Shown piece after piece: positions 1 through 9,560 of a stretch of 64,000 bases of DNA. The DNA lies in the NCBI RefSeq assembly GCF_001311985.1, contig NZ_BBCJ01000006.1:95787-159786 (forward strand), given 5' to 3'. The notes under the pieces were generated by a model. It ran no database searches, had not been told where the DNA came from, and saw only the letters and a program-made list of their open reading frames with translations. Made by a program: the position numbers and the translations under genes. The stretch is from Geotalea toluenoxydans JCM 15764. GTDB lineage: Bacteria > Desulfobacterota > Desulfuromonadia > Geobacterales > Geobacteraceae. How positions within the stretch are numbered: position 1 is the first letter of the stretch; each line of letters opens with the position of its first letter.

Positions 1-768
1 ACCCTGTCCCAGCTCGGCATGTCCAGGCTCTATCTTAAACGGCGGGACAAGGACCCGAAATGGATGCAGCACCTGTCCGTTCACCTGGTGGGTCTCGCCC
101 TCTGTGCCACCATACTGGTGATAACTACGGTGGAGAAATTCACCGAAGGGGGCTGGCTGACCCTCGTCATCACGTCACTGGTGATCGGGCTCTGCTACCT
201 GATCAGGAGCCATTATCTAAGGGTACGCAAGGGGATTGCCGAGCTGGACGAAACACTGCTCGATTTCCCCACCAGCGGACCGGTCAATACCGATCCCCTC
301 AACCCCAACGATTCCACCGCCATCCAACTCGTCACATCCTACAATGGTTTCGGCATCCACACCCTGCTCTCAGTTCTTACGACCTTTCCCGAAACCTATA
401 AAAATATCGTCTTCGTCTCGGTGGCGGTCATCGATTCCGGGTCTTTCAAAGGGGTGCATGAGATGGAGGCATTGGAGGATTCGGTGCGGGAAGGGCTGGA
501 GAAATATGTGGATCTGGCCCGGCGTCTCGGATTTGCCGCCGAGTATCGCATGGCAACCGGGATCGACGTGGTGGAAACTGCTATAAAATTATGCAGAGAA
601 ATTGCGGAGGAGTTCCCCCGCTCAGCGGTGTTTTCCGGACAACTCACCTTCAGGCTGGAAAAGTTCTATCACCGGCTACTTCACAATGAGACGGCCTTTG
701 CCATCCAGCGCCGCTTGCAGTGGGAAGGAATCACGACGGTGATCCTGCCGATCCGGGTGAAGGTGTGA
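1..768 (+). CDS. APC-family transporter, C-terminal part
   Basis: The reading frame is open from base 1 and ends at TGA 766-768, so the start lies outside the window. The visible part has two hydrophobic segments, about residues 27-46 and 51-70 of the visible protein. A soluble tail of roughly 180 residues follows. The short TLSQLG segment before the first helix and the acidic turn VEKFTEGGW between helices are typical of the C-terminal end of amino acid-polyamine-organocation permeases from Geobacter. The substrate cannot be told from this end of the protein. The family call is from memory of the family and not from a search. Confidence 0.7.
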   Translation, partial: TLSQLGMSRLYLKRRDKDPKWMQHLSVHLVGLALCATILVITTVEKFTEGGWLTLVITSLVIGLCYLIRSHYLRVRKGIAELDETLLDFPTSGPVNTDPLNPNDSTAIQLVTSYNGFGIHTLLSVLTTFPETYKNIVFVSVAVIDSGSFKGVHEMEALEDSVREGLEKYVDLARRLGFAAEYRMATGIDVVETAIKLCREIAEEFPRSAVFSGQLTFRLEKFYHRLLHNETAFAIQRRLQWEGITTVILPIRVKV

Positions 769-836
769 ACGGTCTGTCAAGCAATGAAAGCAGATGAGGG
801 TAGGCTTGATATCTGTTTGTCAAAATGCATAAGGAA

Positions 837-1122
837 CTACTCATTCGGCGCATTTTCGTCCCATTTGTGGCACCCGGAGCACCGCTGGGGCCCTGGTCAT
901 TTTGGTGTGGCAGCCTTTGCATTTTTCATGGCCCCAGTCCTTGCCGAACCCCTTGATTCTCGCCGGTTCTTCCACATGGCATTGGAAACAGGTCTCCGTA
1001 TAGTTCATATGATTGAAATGGTTGAAGCGTACCTTGTTCTTCATGGGAATCACTTCCGAAACGGCACATGCTGAAGTGGCAAAGATAAGCAGGCAGAGGA
1101 TGGATAACCAGGCTGGTTTCAT
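837..1122 (-). CDS. PpcA-like periplasmic triheme cytochrome c7, frameshifted
   Basis: A small c-type cytochrome that would shuttle electrons through the periplasm between inner- and outer-membrane respiratory complexes. A signal peptide (KPAWLSILCLLIFATSACA) is followed by HFNH, CFQCH, the GFGKDWGH stretch and CKGCH, matching the spacing of haems I and III and the distal histidines of PpcA-family proteins. The uninterrupted frame ends at 841 without a third haem site. One base out of frame the sequence reads CSGCHKW and then stops at TAG (837-839), so a shift near 890-897 hides the last haem motif. ATG at 1122 has GGGAG six bases upstream; a TTG two codons earlier lacks proper spacing. It stands alone between a transporter and ackA. 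Confidence 0.8.
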
Positions 1123-1348
1123 GTACAACTCCCGTATATTCTGTGATCTGGGTCGATTGTTATAGCACGAAAAAACAAAGGAAAAGAAGCCCTCTTTTCA
1201 TTTCCCGACCACACCACCGCATTTGCTTGCCCTAATCATCCTAAATTTTATCGCAGTTTTGGGTTGATTTCGACCGGTTGCATGGAGTAGAAAAATAGGT
1301 GTATAAAAGCAGAAGATGAGCAGCGAAATCTATAGAAGCTTGGACAGT

Positions 1349-1405
1349 ATTGCTCCAGAAACTTAATCGGCAACGGAGCTGGCTTTTGAAGGCCGGCTTT
1401 TTTAT
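1349..1405 (+). promoter_or_regulatory. Leader with alternative hairpins before ackA
   Basis: About 300 bases separate the cytochrome start from ackA. Just before ackA the sequence AGCTGGC (1377-1383) pairs with GCCGGCT (1392-1398) and is followed by five T, a standard intrinsic terminator inside the leader. Upstream GCTCC (1352-1356) can instead pair with GGAGC (1375-1379), which overlaps the left arm of the terminator. The two folds exclude each other, as in an attenuator or riboswitch expression platform. No known aptamer class was recognised in 1180-1350, so the signal is unknown. Confidence 0.5.
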
Positions 1406-1437
1406 TTGCCTGGCTCCTGTCCGCTTCGGGAGTGTCC

Positions 1438-2744
1438 GTGATCATTTTAACCATCAATTGCTGGAGCTACTCGGTACGTTATCAGCTCTTCGACTGGGAC
1501 AACAACAAGGTCCTGGCCGGAGGCACTGTTGAGCGGGTCATTATCGGCGACTCCTACTTCGATCATGAAATACCAGGCTCTCCGACCGTCCGCATCGAGC
1601 AGGACTGCCCGGACCATCGCACTGCCATCGAACTTATTCTGGGAACGCTGACCAGTGCCGAACTGGGAGTTATAGGCGAAATTTCTGAAATCGGCGCCGT
1701 CGGCCACCGCGTTGCCCATGGCGGAGAAAAGTTCACCCACTCGCTGCTCATCGATGATGAAGTGATGGAAGCGGTGCGGGAGATGGTTCAACTGGCTCCC
1801 CAGCACAACAGCAACAACATAGCCGGTATCGAGGCCGCACAGGCCCTGTTGCCCGGCGTCCCCCACGTGGCCATCTTCGACACCGCCTTTCACCAGACCA
1901 TGCCCGAGCATGCCTTCATCTATCCCCTCCCCCACGAATGGTATGAAGAATACGGCGTCCGCCGCTACGGCTTCCATGGCGCATCCCACCTTTTTGTTTC
2001 CAGGCGGGCTGCAGCCCTTCTCGGTAAACCGGCCACCCAGTGCAATCTGATCACCCTGCACATCGGCAAAGGCGCGTCGCTCTGTGCCATCAAGGACGGC
2101 GCATCCATCGACACCAGCATGGGACTTACGCCCATCGAGGGGGCTGCCATGGGCACCCGTTGCGGCGACATCGACCCTGGCATTCCTCCATTCATCATGC
2201 AGGAGAAGGACGTTTCGCCGCGAGAGATGGACACCATCCTCAACATGAAGAGCGGCATGCTGGGCATTACCGGCAGATACAAGGACCGGCGGGACATCAT
2301 CCGTGAAATGGAGGCAGGGGATGACCGGTGCAGGCTCGCCTTCGAGATAGAGGCGTACCGGCTGAAAAAATATATTGGCGCCTATCTGGCTGCCATCGGC
2401 CCGCTTGATGCGCTGGTATTTACCGCAGGAGTGGGAGTCATGGCCTGGCAGATAAGGGAGCAGACGCTGCAGGGACTGGAAATTTTCGGCATTGTTCCGG
2501 ATAAGGAGGCCAACCGCCGGGCGGTTTCCCTGGAGTCCGAAATGGAGATCTCCGCCGCTGATTCGCGGGTAAAGATATTCGTCATTCCCACCGCCGAGGA
2601 GCTGGTCTTTGCCGAGGACACTGCTGCCATCCTGCCGGGACCTATACCGACCCGGCCCACTTCCCCTATTCCTTCGCCCGGGCAGACTTCAAAAGGACGT
2701 ACCACCTGCCGGACTCCAGCCGCAGAGCTGCCGGCGAGGGATAA
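1438..2744 (+). CDS. ackA: Acetate kinase (divergent)
   Basis: Interconverts acetate plus ATP with acetyl phosphate in the cytoplasm. Motifs in order are NCWS near the start, GHRVAHGGEK, APQHN, FDTAFHQTMP, RYGFHGASH, HIGKGAS, MGTRCGDIDP and the EEL acid near the end. Most ligand residues of the family are present, but the usual HLGNGAS asparagine is lysine and FTGGIGEN is FTAGVGVM. It is therefore either a divergent paralogue or has altered nucleotide binding. GTG 1438 is chosen because CGGGAG lies five bases before it. Near 2638 the conserved-looking frame shifts: one frame runs to 2751 with a proline-rich tail, the other gives YTDPAHFPYSFARADF and stops at 2744. The latter looks more protein-like. 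Confidence 0.8.
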
Positions 2745-2787
2745 GAATTGAAGAGATTTTCCACAGCGGCCTTTATCCTCTATAAAC

Positions 2788-2826
2788 AAAAAGCCGGGAC
2801 TGCAGTGACAGTCCCGGCTTTTTTTC
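2788..2826. terminator. Bidirectional terminator between ackA and DUF4410 gene
   Basis: AGCCGGGACTG (2792-2802) pairs perfectly with CAGTCCCGGCT (2809-2819) around a six-base loop. A-rich and T-rich flanks lie on either side, so it can end both convergent transcripts. Confidence 0.9.
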
Positions 2827-2839
2827 CTTCGTCGGTTGA

Positions 2840-3442
2840 TCAGTAAAGTTTTTCGATGAAGTTGGCGATGTTTTCCCCAAGGGATTTGGCTTGATGGGGA
2901 AACAGATCGTCGAAACTCTCCATTGTCATGGAACCACGGTAGCCGGTTTCACGGTCTTCGAACGTTGCCAGCTCCTTGCCGGTCTCGGCATCGATCAAAC
3001 GACCCTTCATCTTAAGATAGGTCTTGCCTGCGCCGAAGCCCACCCAGAAACGTACGGCACGGTTACCGGCATTAAATTCGGTGAAATCTCCCTCCAGTAT
3101 TACCGCCTTCTGCTTTGCCTCGCCATTTTTCTGGATCTTTTTGAACATGTTCCGTCTCTTCAACTCCATCTCCAGTGACTCTGCAACCGTACGCACCAGA
3201 AACGGCTTCATTGCTTCAACTTTCGGCTTTTCCTCTTCATCGATGTTGGAGTATTCCGCCCCCTCCACCTTCAGATCACGCAAAATGATGGTATCGTAAG
3301 TGGAAAGGCGCTTGGAAGTCATTACCGCCTCTTCCGTGAGCACGTCAGGCTTGGGGAGCGGCGCTTCATCGGCCGCAAAGAGCGGCGATACGCTAAATGC
3401 GGATACAACCGACGCCAAAAGTACTGCACGAACAAGTTTCAT
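2840..3442 (-). CDS. Exported DUF4410 protein
   Basis: A 200-residue protein with an N-terminal signal peptide ending near SPLFAAD. The second half matches the DUF4410 pattern: an acidic GDFTEFNAGNRAVR strand, then WVGFGAGKTYLKMKG, DAETGKELATFED and a C-terminal amphipathic segment. Members are periplasmic or outer-membrane-associated and of unknown function. The family is common in Geobacter, often beside other small envelope proteins. ATG at 3442 has a GGGGG ribosome site. It converges on ackA and shares its terminator. No catalytic residues are visible. Confidence 0.7.
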   Translation of the reverse strand: MKLVRAVLLASVVSAFSVSPLFAADEAPLPKPDVLTEEAVMTSKRLSTYDTIILRDLKVEGAEYSNIDEEEKPKVEAMKPFLVRTVAESLEMELKRRNMFKKIQKNGEAKQKAVILEGDFTEFNAGNRAVRFWVGFGAGKTYLKMKGRLIDAETGKELATFEDRETGYRGSMTMESFDDLFPHQAKSLGENIANFIEKLY

Positions 3443-3518
3443 AATTCCCCCTGATATTGAAATAAATGAAGATGATTGCTGCCAGCAGCTTTATAGCACA
3501 GTTTTCCCGAGAAGAAAA

Positions 3519-4237
3519 TTATTGTGTTTGGGTTTTGTTGCCCAGCCCGGACAGCTGCAGGAAATTTAAAAGCAGGCGGTGGGAGGCTGCATTATAGGCA
3601 GCAGCACTGGCAGCAAAATCAGCAAGAAGATCTCTGCTGCATGCCATGGTTTCGGGGGACCAACTGCTCCAGTTTTCGATGATCTCACGGTTGATTTCGG
3701 GGTGAAACTGGGTGCCGTAGCATTGGCGCCGAAGCGAAAGGCCTGGTTTGGACAGGTGGATGAGGAAGCAAGGAGTTCGCCGCCGTTGGGGATGGCGAAG
3801 CTGTCATTATGCCACTGGAAGGTCATGAACCGGCGATCGATTTCCCTGAAGAGGGGATCAGCAGAGCCTGGCACGGTGAGCGTCACCGGCAGGGTTCCTT
3901 TCTCTCCCCAAGGTGAATTGCAGACCACCGGTGCCCCAAGGACGTGGGCAAGGAGCTGGCCGCCTAGACAAATACCGAGTAGCGGCACCTTACAGGCAAC
4001 GGTATCGGCGATAAAATCTTTAACTCCGTCAAGAAAGGGATATTTCGCCACATCGTTCACCCCCATTGCCCCGCCGAGGACGATGACGGCACCGATACCG
4101 GCAGGATTAGGGAGCGCTTCGCCGGCATAGGGACGGATGGTGCGGAATGGTGCCCCGGCCTCCGCGAGATAGTCGGCATAGGTTCCAAGGGGGACTCGCG
4201 GATCGTTTTGTACGACGAGCAGCATGGGTGGCCTCAT
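3519..4237 (-). CDS. Class I glutamine amidotransferase, frameshifted
   Basis: Stand-alone GATase of the GMP-synthase-like type, expected to hydrolyse glutamine or a gamma-glutamyl bond. LGGAMGVND, the nucleophile elbow GICLGGQLLAHVLG and WHNDSF are present. In the uninterrupted frame the catalytic His-Glu motif is missing, but one frame over the sequence reads YGTQFHPEI and continues to TAA 3519-3521. A single base lost near 3716-3722 therefore splits the gene. ATG 4237 is preferred, with GGGAGAG upstream; ATG 4225 is an alternative. The glutamine acceptor is unknown and there is no partner synthase nearby. Confidence 0.75.
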
Positions 4238-4329
4238 TTTCACTCTCCCCATCCCCCTACCTCTCCCATCAAGGGGGATAAGAAAAGGAGCGGAAGGTGT
4301 GTTCAGAAGGTTTTTTGCAGTGAATGCCG

Positions 4330-4656
4330 GTTGGCTCTATCCATGTTGCACGAATGCAGGAAAAGCTCCATATGCAAGGCTTGCAAACCTGCCAAGTGAG
4401 GCGTAGTAGGGCTATACCGCAGCGAAGAAGGGGAGTATAACGCAGCAGATAGACTTTTGCCGCGTCTCGTCCTACTTGAGGCCTGAAGATTTTAGCACGG
4501 TCTGTTAACTCAGCCAATGGTGCACGAGCGCGGAAAAAGTTCCAGCTGCAAGGCTTGCGAACCTGCCGAGTGAGGCGTAGCAGGCTACGCCGCAGCGAAG
4601 AAGGGTGAGCATAACGCAGCAGATGGACTTTTGCCGCGTCTCGTCCTACTTGAGGC
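4330..4656. repeat. Two diverged direct copies of a ~155-bp dispersed-type repeat
   Basis: Copy 1 (about 4330-4484) and copy 2 (about 4504-4656) share long blocks such as TGCAAGGCTTGC, GTGAGGCGTAG, CGCAGCGAAGAAGG and the last 40 bases, with a period near 174. Copy 2 carries the perfect hairpin GGCGTAG-CAGG-CTACGCC; copy 1 has lost it. Both copies end in CTACTTGAGGCCT, which in copy 2 is the stop codon and last codons of the Fe-S oxidoreductase gene, so the duplicated unit includes the 3' end of that gene. No real gene is seen in 4240-4645. Confidence 0.75.
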
Positions 4657-6628
4657 CTTCGGCTACCAGTTCGGCTACATCCCTGACCTTGGTTCCCCCC
4701 GCCTGCTTGTCCTTGAGGCCGTCCTCGAACATGGTCATGCAATAGGGGCAGCTGACACAGATGGTGTCGGGGTTGGTGGTCAGAGCCTCACTGACCCGGT
4801 TCAGGTTGATCCGCTCGCCGCTGAACTCCTCCATCCACATGCGGCCGCCACCGGCGCCGCAACAGAAGGAATTTTCCCTGCTGCGCTCCATCTCTCGGGG
4901 CACGTTGCCTGTTGCGGCCTCTATCACCTGACGGGGAGCGTCAAAGACATCATTATGCCGCCCCATGTAGCAGGAATCATGGAAAACGATATTGCCTAGC
5001 TCTTTCACCTGATGGTTCAGCTTCAGCCTGTTCTGTTGCAACAGCTGATTGATGAACTCCGTATGATGGATTACTTCCAGTTCCAGTCCGTACTGGCGAT
5101 AATCGTTCTTGAAGGTAGTAAAACAATGGGGGCAAAGGGTAATAACCTTGGTGATGCCTTTCTCCTGGAACTGCCTGACGTTTTCCTTTGCCATCTTGTC
5201 GAAGACATACTCATTGCCGAGCCTGCGCAGACTGTCGCCGCAACAGTTCTCTTCCTTGCCCAGAATGCCCCAGGAGACACCGGCGGCATCAAGGATGGTG
5301 GCCATGGCCACGGTGATATGCTTGGCCCGGGAATCAAATGAACCGGCACAGCCCACATAGAAGAGATACTCCGTCTTGCCCGTCTCAAAGGTTTGCACGT
5401 TCATGGTCGAAACCCATTTGGTCCGCTCCGACGGTGCAATACCCCATGGGTTGGAGCGCTGCTCCATGTTCTCGAACAGATTCAGGAGTTCCTCCGGGAA
5501 TTTGCTCTCCATCTGCACCAGGTGGCGGCGCATCTTGATGATTTTCGGCATCTGCTCGATCATCACCGGGCAGGCCTGCAGACAGGCGCCGCAGGTGGTA
5601 CACGACCAGATGGTCTCCTCGGTATTGGTCCCCTCCCCCTCTTCGCCGATCAGCGGCACCACCGGTTTGCCCCCTTCCTGCACGAGCGGTCCGTTCTGCA
5701 AGAGATTGGTCTTGATGGCATGGATCACCTGACGGGGATTGAGCGGCTTTCCGGTGTTGGTGGCCGGGCAGGCATCCTGGCATCTGCCGCATTCGGTGCA
5801 GGAGTAACCATCGAAGAGGTCCTTCCAGGTGAACTGGTCCACCCTGGCAACGCCGAATGAGTTACCCTTGATGAATTCCTCCCGTGGCTGGGTATTGGCC
5901 TTGCCAAGGGTCTGGAAGAAGCAGTTTGGAATGGCGGTAAGAATGTGCATATGCTTGCTGTGGGGAAGGAAACACATGAAAGCGAGCAGCACCAGGGCAT
6001 GGATCCACCAGCTTATGGCAGCGAAAGGAGCGAGGAGTGAGGGGTAAGGTGCGATGAACTGTGCAACAAGGGCTGAAACCGGCATATAAGCTGCGGCTTC
6101 CGTTTCTCCCAGGGCGATTTCAGCGCCGTGGAAGCCGAAATAGGCCAGCATGAGCAGGCCGATGAAAGCAAGGATGAGAAAGGCCTCGGGGCTTCTCGCC
6201 TTTACGTACTGGGTACTGAGGTATGGAGGCGGAAAGAAGATCCGTCGGGCAAAGGATAAGGCAATGGCGATCAGGGTAAGAAGAGATACCCCATCGAAGG
6301 CGAAAAGCAGGAAATGGTGGATCTGTGCCGGTAAAGCGGACAGGCCCAATTGCGGGAAAGCGCCATGGACCAGGAATTCCAGATTGGCGATGAGAAGAAT
6401 GACGAACGCCCAGAAAATGACGAAATGGTTGATGCCGAACGGCTTCTGCACAACCCGTTTCTGACCGAAGGCATAGAGGAGCATGTCCCAGATGCGCAGC
6501 CCGGGGTTATCGTAGCGATTCTCCTCCCGTCCGAGGGTTATGAGGCTGAAACGCCTGTAGCAGCTCCAGGCGAAAAAAACCAGGGCAGCAACGAGTAATA
6601 TGGTGAAAAGTGTCGGATTGGGTGACAT
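4646..6628 (-). CDS. Membrane Fe-S oxidoreductase, probable Etf:menaquinone oxidoreductase
   Basis: A 660-residue fusion of a membrane cytochrome-b-like region (about six helices in residues 1-220) with a HdrD/GlpC-like cytoplasmic part. That part has two 4Fe-4S motifs, CTECGRCQDACP near 280 and CTTCGACLQACP near 345, followed by two CCG domains (VGCAGS...EENCCGD...CPHC and HDSCYMGRHN...FCCGAGGGR). This architecture is known for oxidoreductases that take electrons from electron-transferring flavoprotein to menaquinone. It lies 49 bases behind etfA, which fits that role. Start ATG 6628 has TGAGGA six bases upstream; the longer start at 6640 overlaps that ribosome site. Confidence 0.85.
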   Translation of the reverse strand: MSPNPTLFTILLVAALVFFAWSCYRRFSLITLGREENRYDNPGLRIWDMLLYAFGQKRVVQKPFGINHFVIFWAFVILLIANLEFLVHGAFPQLGLSALPAQIHHFLLFAFDGVSLLTLIAIALSFARRIFFPPPYLSTQYVKARSPEAFLILAFIGLLMLAYFGFHGAEIALGETEAAAYMPVSALVAQFIAPYPSLLAPFAAISWWIHALVLLAFMCFLPHSKHMHILTAIPNCFFQTLGKANTQPREEFIKGNSFGVARVDQFTWKDLFDGYSCTECGRCQDACPATNTGKPLNPRQVIHAIKTNLLQNGPLVQEGGKPVVPLIGEEGEGTNTEETIWSCTTCGACLQACPVMIEQMPKIIKMRRHLVQMESKFPEELLNLFENMEQRSNPWGIAPSERTKWVSTMNVQTFETGKTEYLFYVGCAGSFDSRAKHITVAMATILDAAGVSWGILGKEENCCGDSLRRLGNEYVFDKMAKENVRQFQEKGITKVITLCPHCFTTFKNDYRQYGLELEVIHHTEFINQLLQQNRLKLNHQVKELGNIVFHDSCYMGRHNDVFDAPRQVIEAATGNVPREMERSRENSFCCGAGGGRMWMEEFSGERINLNRVSEALTTNPDTICVSCPYCMTMFEDGLKDKQAGGTKVRDVAELVAEGLK

Positions 6629-6677
6629 GGTTATCCTCATCTCTGGTTATTGGTAAAACAGGTTCTGGCTTTCAATG

Positions 6678-8005
6678 TTACTTTGAGCCTTTCGCCGATT
6701 TCAGCTCTCTCAGCAGATTTGTTAGCGCCGGGATGATCTGGAAGAGGTCGCCGACGATGCATAGGTAGCCACCTCGAAAATAGGGGCCTCCTTGTCGCGG
6801 TTGATGGCGATGATGACATCTGAATCCTGCATCCCCACCAGATGCTGGATAGCTCCGGAGATACCACAGGCGATATATATTTTGGGGCGGACGGTCTTGC
6901 CGGTCTGCCCCACCTGGCGCTCCTGCGGCATCCAGCCTGCATCCACGGCACTTCTCGAAGCGCCTACCACCCCGCCCAATTCATTGGCCAGCTCCTGGAG
7001 CATGGCGAAGTTTTCCTTGCCCATCATGCCCCGGCCGCCGGAGACGATGAAATCGGCACCGGCCACATCCACCTGGTCTTTTTTCTTGTCGCTGATAATC
7101 TCCAGCACCTTGACCAGGATGTCTTCTTCACGTACGGGACAGGTTTCGCGGATGATTTCACCCATTGCGCCGGGCTTGTGTTCGGCCATGGGCATGACGT
7201 GGGGGCGGACGGTGGCCATCTGGGGGCGGAACTTATCGCACATGATGGTGGCCATGATATTGCCGCCGAAGGCGGGGCGGGTCTGCATCAGGTTGCGCTT
7301 GTCGTCGATGGCAAGACCGGTGCAGTCGGCGGTAAGGCCGGTGCCGACGACAGTGGCCACGGCGCCGGCCAGGTCGCGCCCCAGACCGGTGGCGCCCATA
7401 AGGATGATCTCCGGTTTGTACTTGTCTATCAGGTGGTTGATACCCCTGAGATAGCTTTCGGTACGGTAGTAATGGAAGACCGGGGCGTCCATGAGATAGG
7501 CTTTGACGGCACCGTAGGCGAAGGCTTCACGGCAGAGATGCTCCACGTTCTCGCCAATGACCACCGCGGAAAGCTCAACGCCAAGGGCCGCAGCCAGTTC
7601 CTTCCCCTTGCCGAGCAATTCCCAGGACACCTTGGCGGCTTCACCTTCGGTCTGTTCGATAAAAACCCAGACTCCCCGGTAGGCAGCGAGCTTCTTCGCC
7701 AGGGAAGCAGCCTCTTCATCGATTTCCTCAACGGCAGGAGCACCCTGCTTCAGGATCTCGTCGAGAATCTTCTGCTCTTCGGGGGTGAAGAACATCTCGA
7801 TAGCCTGGGCAGGACAGACTTTGACGCACTTGACACAGCCGATGCACTTATCCGGGTTGATCACCGGTTCACCGGCTTCATTCATCTCTATGGCATCCAC
7901 CGGGCAGGAGCTCTGGCAGCGGGCGCCGCAGGCAATGCACTTACCTTCCAGGACGCAGGCCTTGCCGCGCGGTTTTTTCAAGGGTTTTTTGATTTCTTCA
8001 GTCAT
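6678..8005 (-). CDS. etfA: Electron transfer flavoprotein alpha subunit with N-terminal ferredoxin
   Basis: FAD-carrying subunit of the Etf heterodimer that accepts electrons from acyl-CoA dehydrogenases. Residues 23-34 (CIACGARCQSSC) and 54-64 (CIGCVKCVKVC) bind two 4Fe-4S clusters, an extension typical of anaerobes. The Etf alpha domain follows. The C-terminal FAD site is seen as SGGRGM, GASRSAVDAGW, GQTGKTVRPKIYIACGISG and INRD. After FEVATY the frame breaks near 6759, where one G of TATGG appears lost; the correct continuation GIVGDLFQIIPAL runs to TAA 6678-6680. It lies between etfB and the membrane oxidoreductase in one minus-strand operon. Confidence 0.9.
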
Positions 8006-8023
8006 GTAAGCCTCGTGGAAGCG

Positions 8024-8172
8024 GTTCTATGTTCTATGTTCTATGTTCTATGTTCTATGTTCTAGGTTCTAGGTTCAGTTCGAAGTTCGAAGTTCGAGGT
8101 CACCCGTCACCCGTCACCAATCACCAATCACTGTTTTTCCAATCACCAATCACTGTTTTTCCAATCACTGTT
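8024..8172. repeat. Heptanucleotide tandem repeat array between etfB and etfA
   Basis: About twenty 7-base units in blocks: GTTCTAT/GTTCTAG about seven times, GTTCGAA about three times, CACCCGT twice, then CACCAAT/CACTGTT units interspersed with TTTTCC. The array starts directly after the etfB stop and fills the etfB-etfA spacer. Read in the gene sense, units near etfB are GTGATTG and GTGACGG, each with a TGA. Confidence 0.9.
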
Positions 8173-8173
8173 T

Positions 8174-8986
8174 CTAAATGGATAGCAAATCCTTGCTCAA
8201 CAGCTTCTCCACCAGCAGCCGGGCGGTTTGTTTCGGGTCCTGGATGCCTTCGCCGATGATCTCCCCCTTTTCACGTTCCGGGGAAAAGATCCGGCTCACC
8301 CAGGTTGGCGAGCCCTTCAGTCCTATTTTCTGCTCATCGAGCTTCAACACCTGATTGTTCCATACTTTTACCTCCGCATCCACGGATGCCAGGCGCATGG
8401 GAACCGTCGGGTAACGGGGACGGTTCAGTTCGCGAACGACGGTCAGCATGGCAGGGAGCGGCGCCTCTACCATCTCGTGACGCCCTTCAAGCTTGCGCCT
8501 GACACGTATTTTGCGGCCTTTAGGGTCAAAATCCTCGACACGGTCGATGAGGGTAAGCTGGGTGAAACCGAGACGGGTGGCAATACCGGGGCCGACTTGG
8601 GCCGTATCTCCGTCGATGGTCTGCTTGCCGCAGATGACCAGCCCCACTTCTTCCTCTTCCGATAATTTGCGGATTGCTGCAGCCAGAACATTGCTCGTGG
8701 CCAGGGTATCGGCGCCGCCGAAAACCCGGTCGCTGAGCAGTATCGCTTCATCAACGCCCAGGGCCAGTGCCTTTTTCAGTGTGGCCTCCGCATTGGGAGG
8801 CCCCATGGAGATGGCGGCAACCCGGCAGCCGAAACGGTCTTTCAGGCGCAGACTCTCTTCCAGGGCGTGGGTGTCGTAGGGATTGACGATAAAGGGAATT
8901 CCTTCCCGGACCAGGGTGTTGGTAACCGGGTCGATCTGCACCTGGGTGGTGTCCGGAACCTGTTTGATGCAGGCGACTATCAGCAT
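8174..8986 (-). CDS. etfB: Electron transfer flavoprotein beta subunit
   Basis: A 270-residue Etf beta subunit that binds AMP or a second flavin and contacts acyl-CoA dehydrogenases. Family features are VACIKQVPDT at the start, NPYDTHALEESLRLKD, GCRVAAISMGP, LSDRVFGGADTLATS, VICGKQTIDGDTAQVGP and the AMLTVVRELNRPRYP recognition region. ATG 8986 with CGAGG seven bases upstream is chosen over longer in-frame extensions. It is the first gene of etfB-etfA-oxidoreductase. The frame is intact. Confidence 0.92.
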   Translation of the reverse strand: MLIVACIKQVPDTTQVQIDPVTNTLVREGIPFIVNPYDTHALEESLRLKDRFGCRVAAISMGPPNAEATLKKALALGVDEAILLSDRVFGGADTLATSNVLAAAIRKLSEEEEVGLVICGKQTIDGDTAQVGPGIATRLGFTQLTLIDRVEDFDPKGRKIRVRRKLEGRHEMVEAPLPAMLTVVRELNRPRYPTVPMRLASVDAEVKVWNNQVLKLDEQKIGLKGSPTWVSRIFSPEREKGEIIGEGIQDPKQTARLLVEKLLSKDLLSI

Positions 8987-9560
8987 GGGAAAACCTCGTA
9001 ATAAAGTAATAAGCAAACTAGAGCTGTGGCAAAAGTTTGGGCCTTGAGCCGGATCAATAACGTGGAATGAATCAGAGTCTAAATTTTGTGCAGGCGGGAT
9101 AATAACAAAAAGCCCGCAGAGAAACAAGCACAGAGCTGCTTATAATTTGAGCAAATTTTTTTAGTATTAATAAAATTATTTCCGCTACTAATGCCTGCTG
9201 AATGTCATCAAACCCAAAGATAGTCAAGTAAAGAGCTGGCTGCGCTGTCGCATAAAAAAGAGGCAGATGTAGTTTTTTTCCCCACCTTGATCAGACTTTT
9301 AATCTTATCCCGATTTGAGGTAGTGGCAACTGCAAAACTTGAAAACACGGCGTTCGCACCTGCTTTCTTTTGGAAAGTCGATCGTTGGAACCAATGCTGG
9401 ATCACCGGCTGGATATTTAACCCTTTACAAAAGGCTTGCCAGTATTGATACATGGGATTTTTTTAAGTTTGGGCGACAAGGAAAGTGTTTCTTGTATTAT
9501 CCAGTGCCTGGACATATTATTTAGTCGTTGAGGTGCACAGATCAAATCACACCGGGGTAG
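8987..9560. other. Intergenic, no supported gene
   Basis: 573 bases between divergent etfB and the small exported protein. It holds an AT-rich tract (9148-9182) and a weak GCGGG/CCCGC hairpin around 9094-9115. A minus-strand open frame (9208-9453, 81 codons) has no recognisable motif, signal or ribosome site, so it is not called. The etf promoter must lie in 8990-9180, but I see no clear consensus boxes. Confidence 0.6.

Noticed and set aside
4269..4742. 157-codon minus-strand open frame with internal repeats
   Set aside because: It runs through both copies of the non-coding repeat and into the oxidoreductase gene in the wrong frame.
8987..9120. Sigma-54-like GGCCCAAACTTTTGC upstream of etfB
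   Set aside because: The GG to GC distance is one base too long for a -24/-12 promoter.
9208..9453. 81-codon minus-strand open frame upstream of etfB
   Set aside because: No ribosome site, signal, motif or plausible composition; more likely chance or very old remnant.
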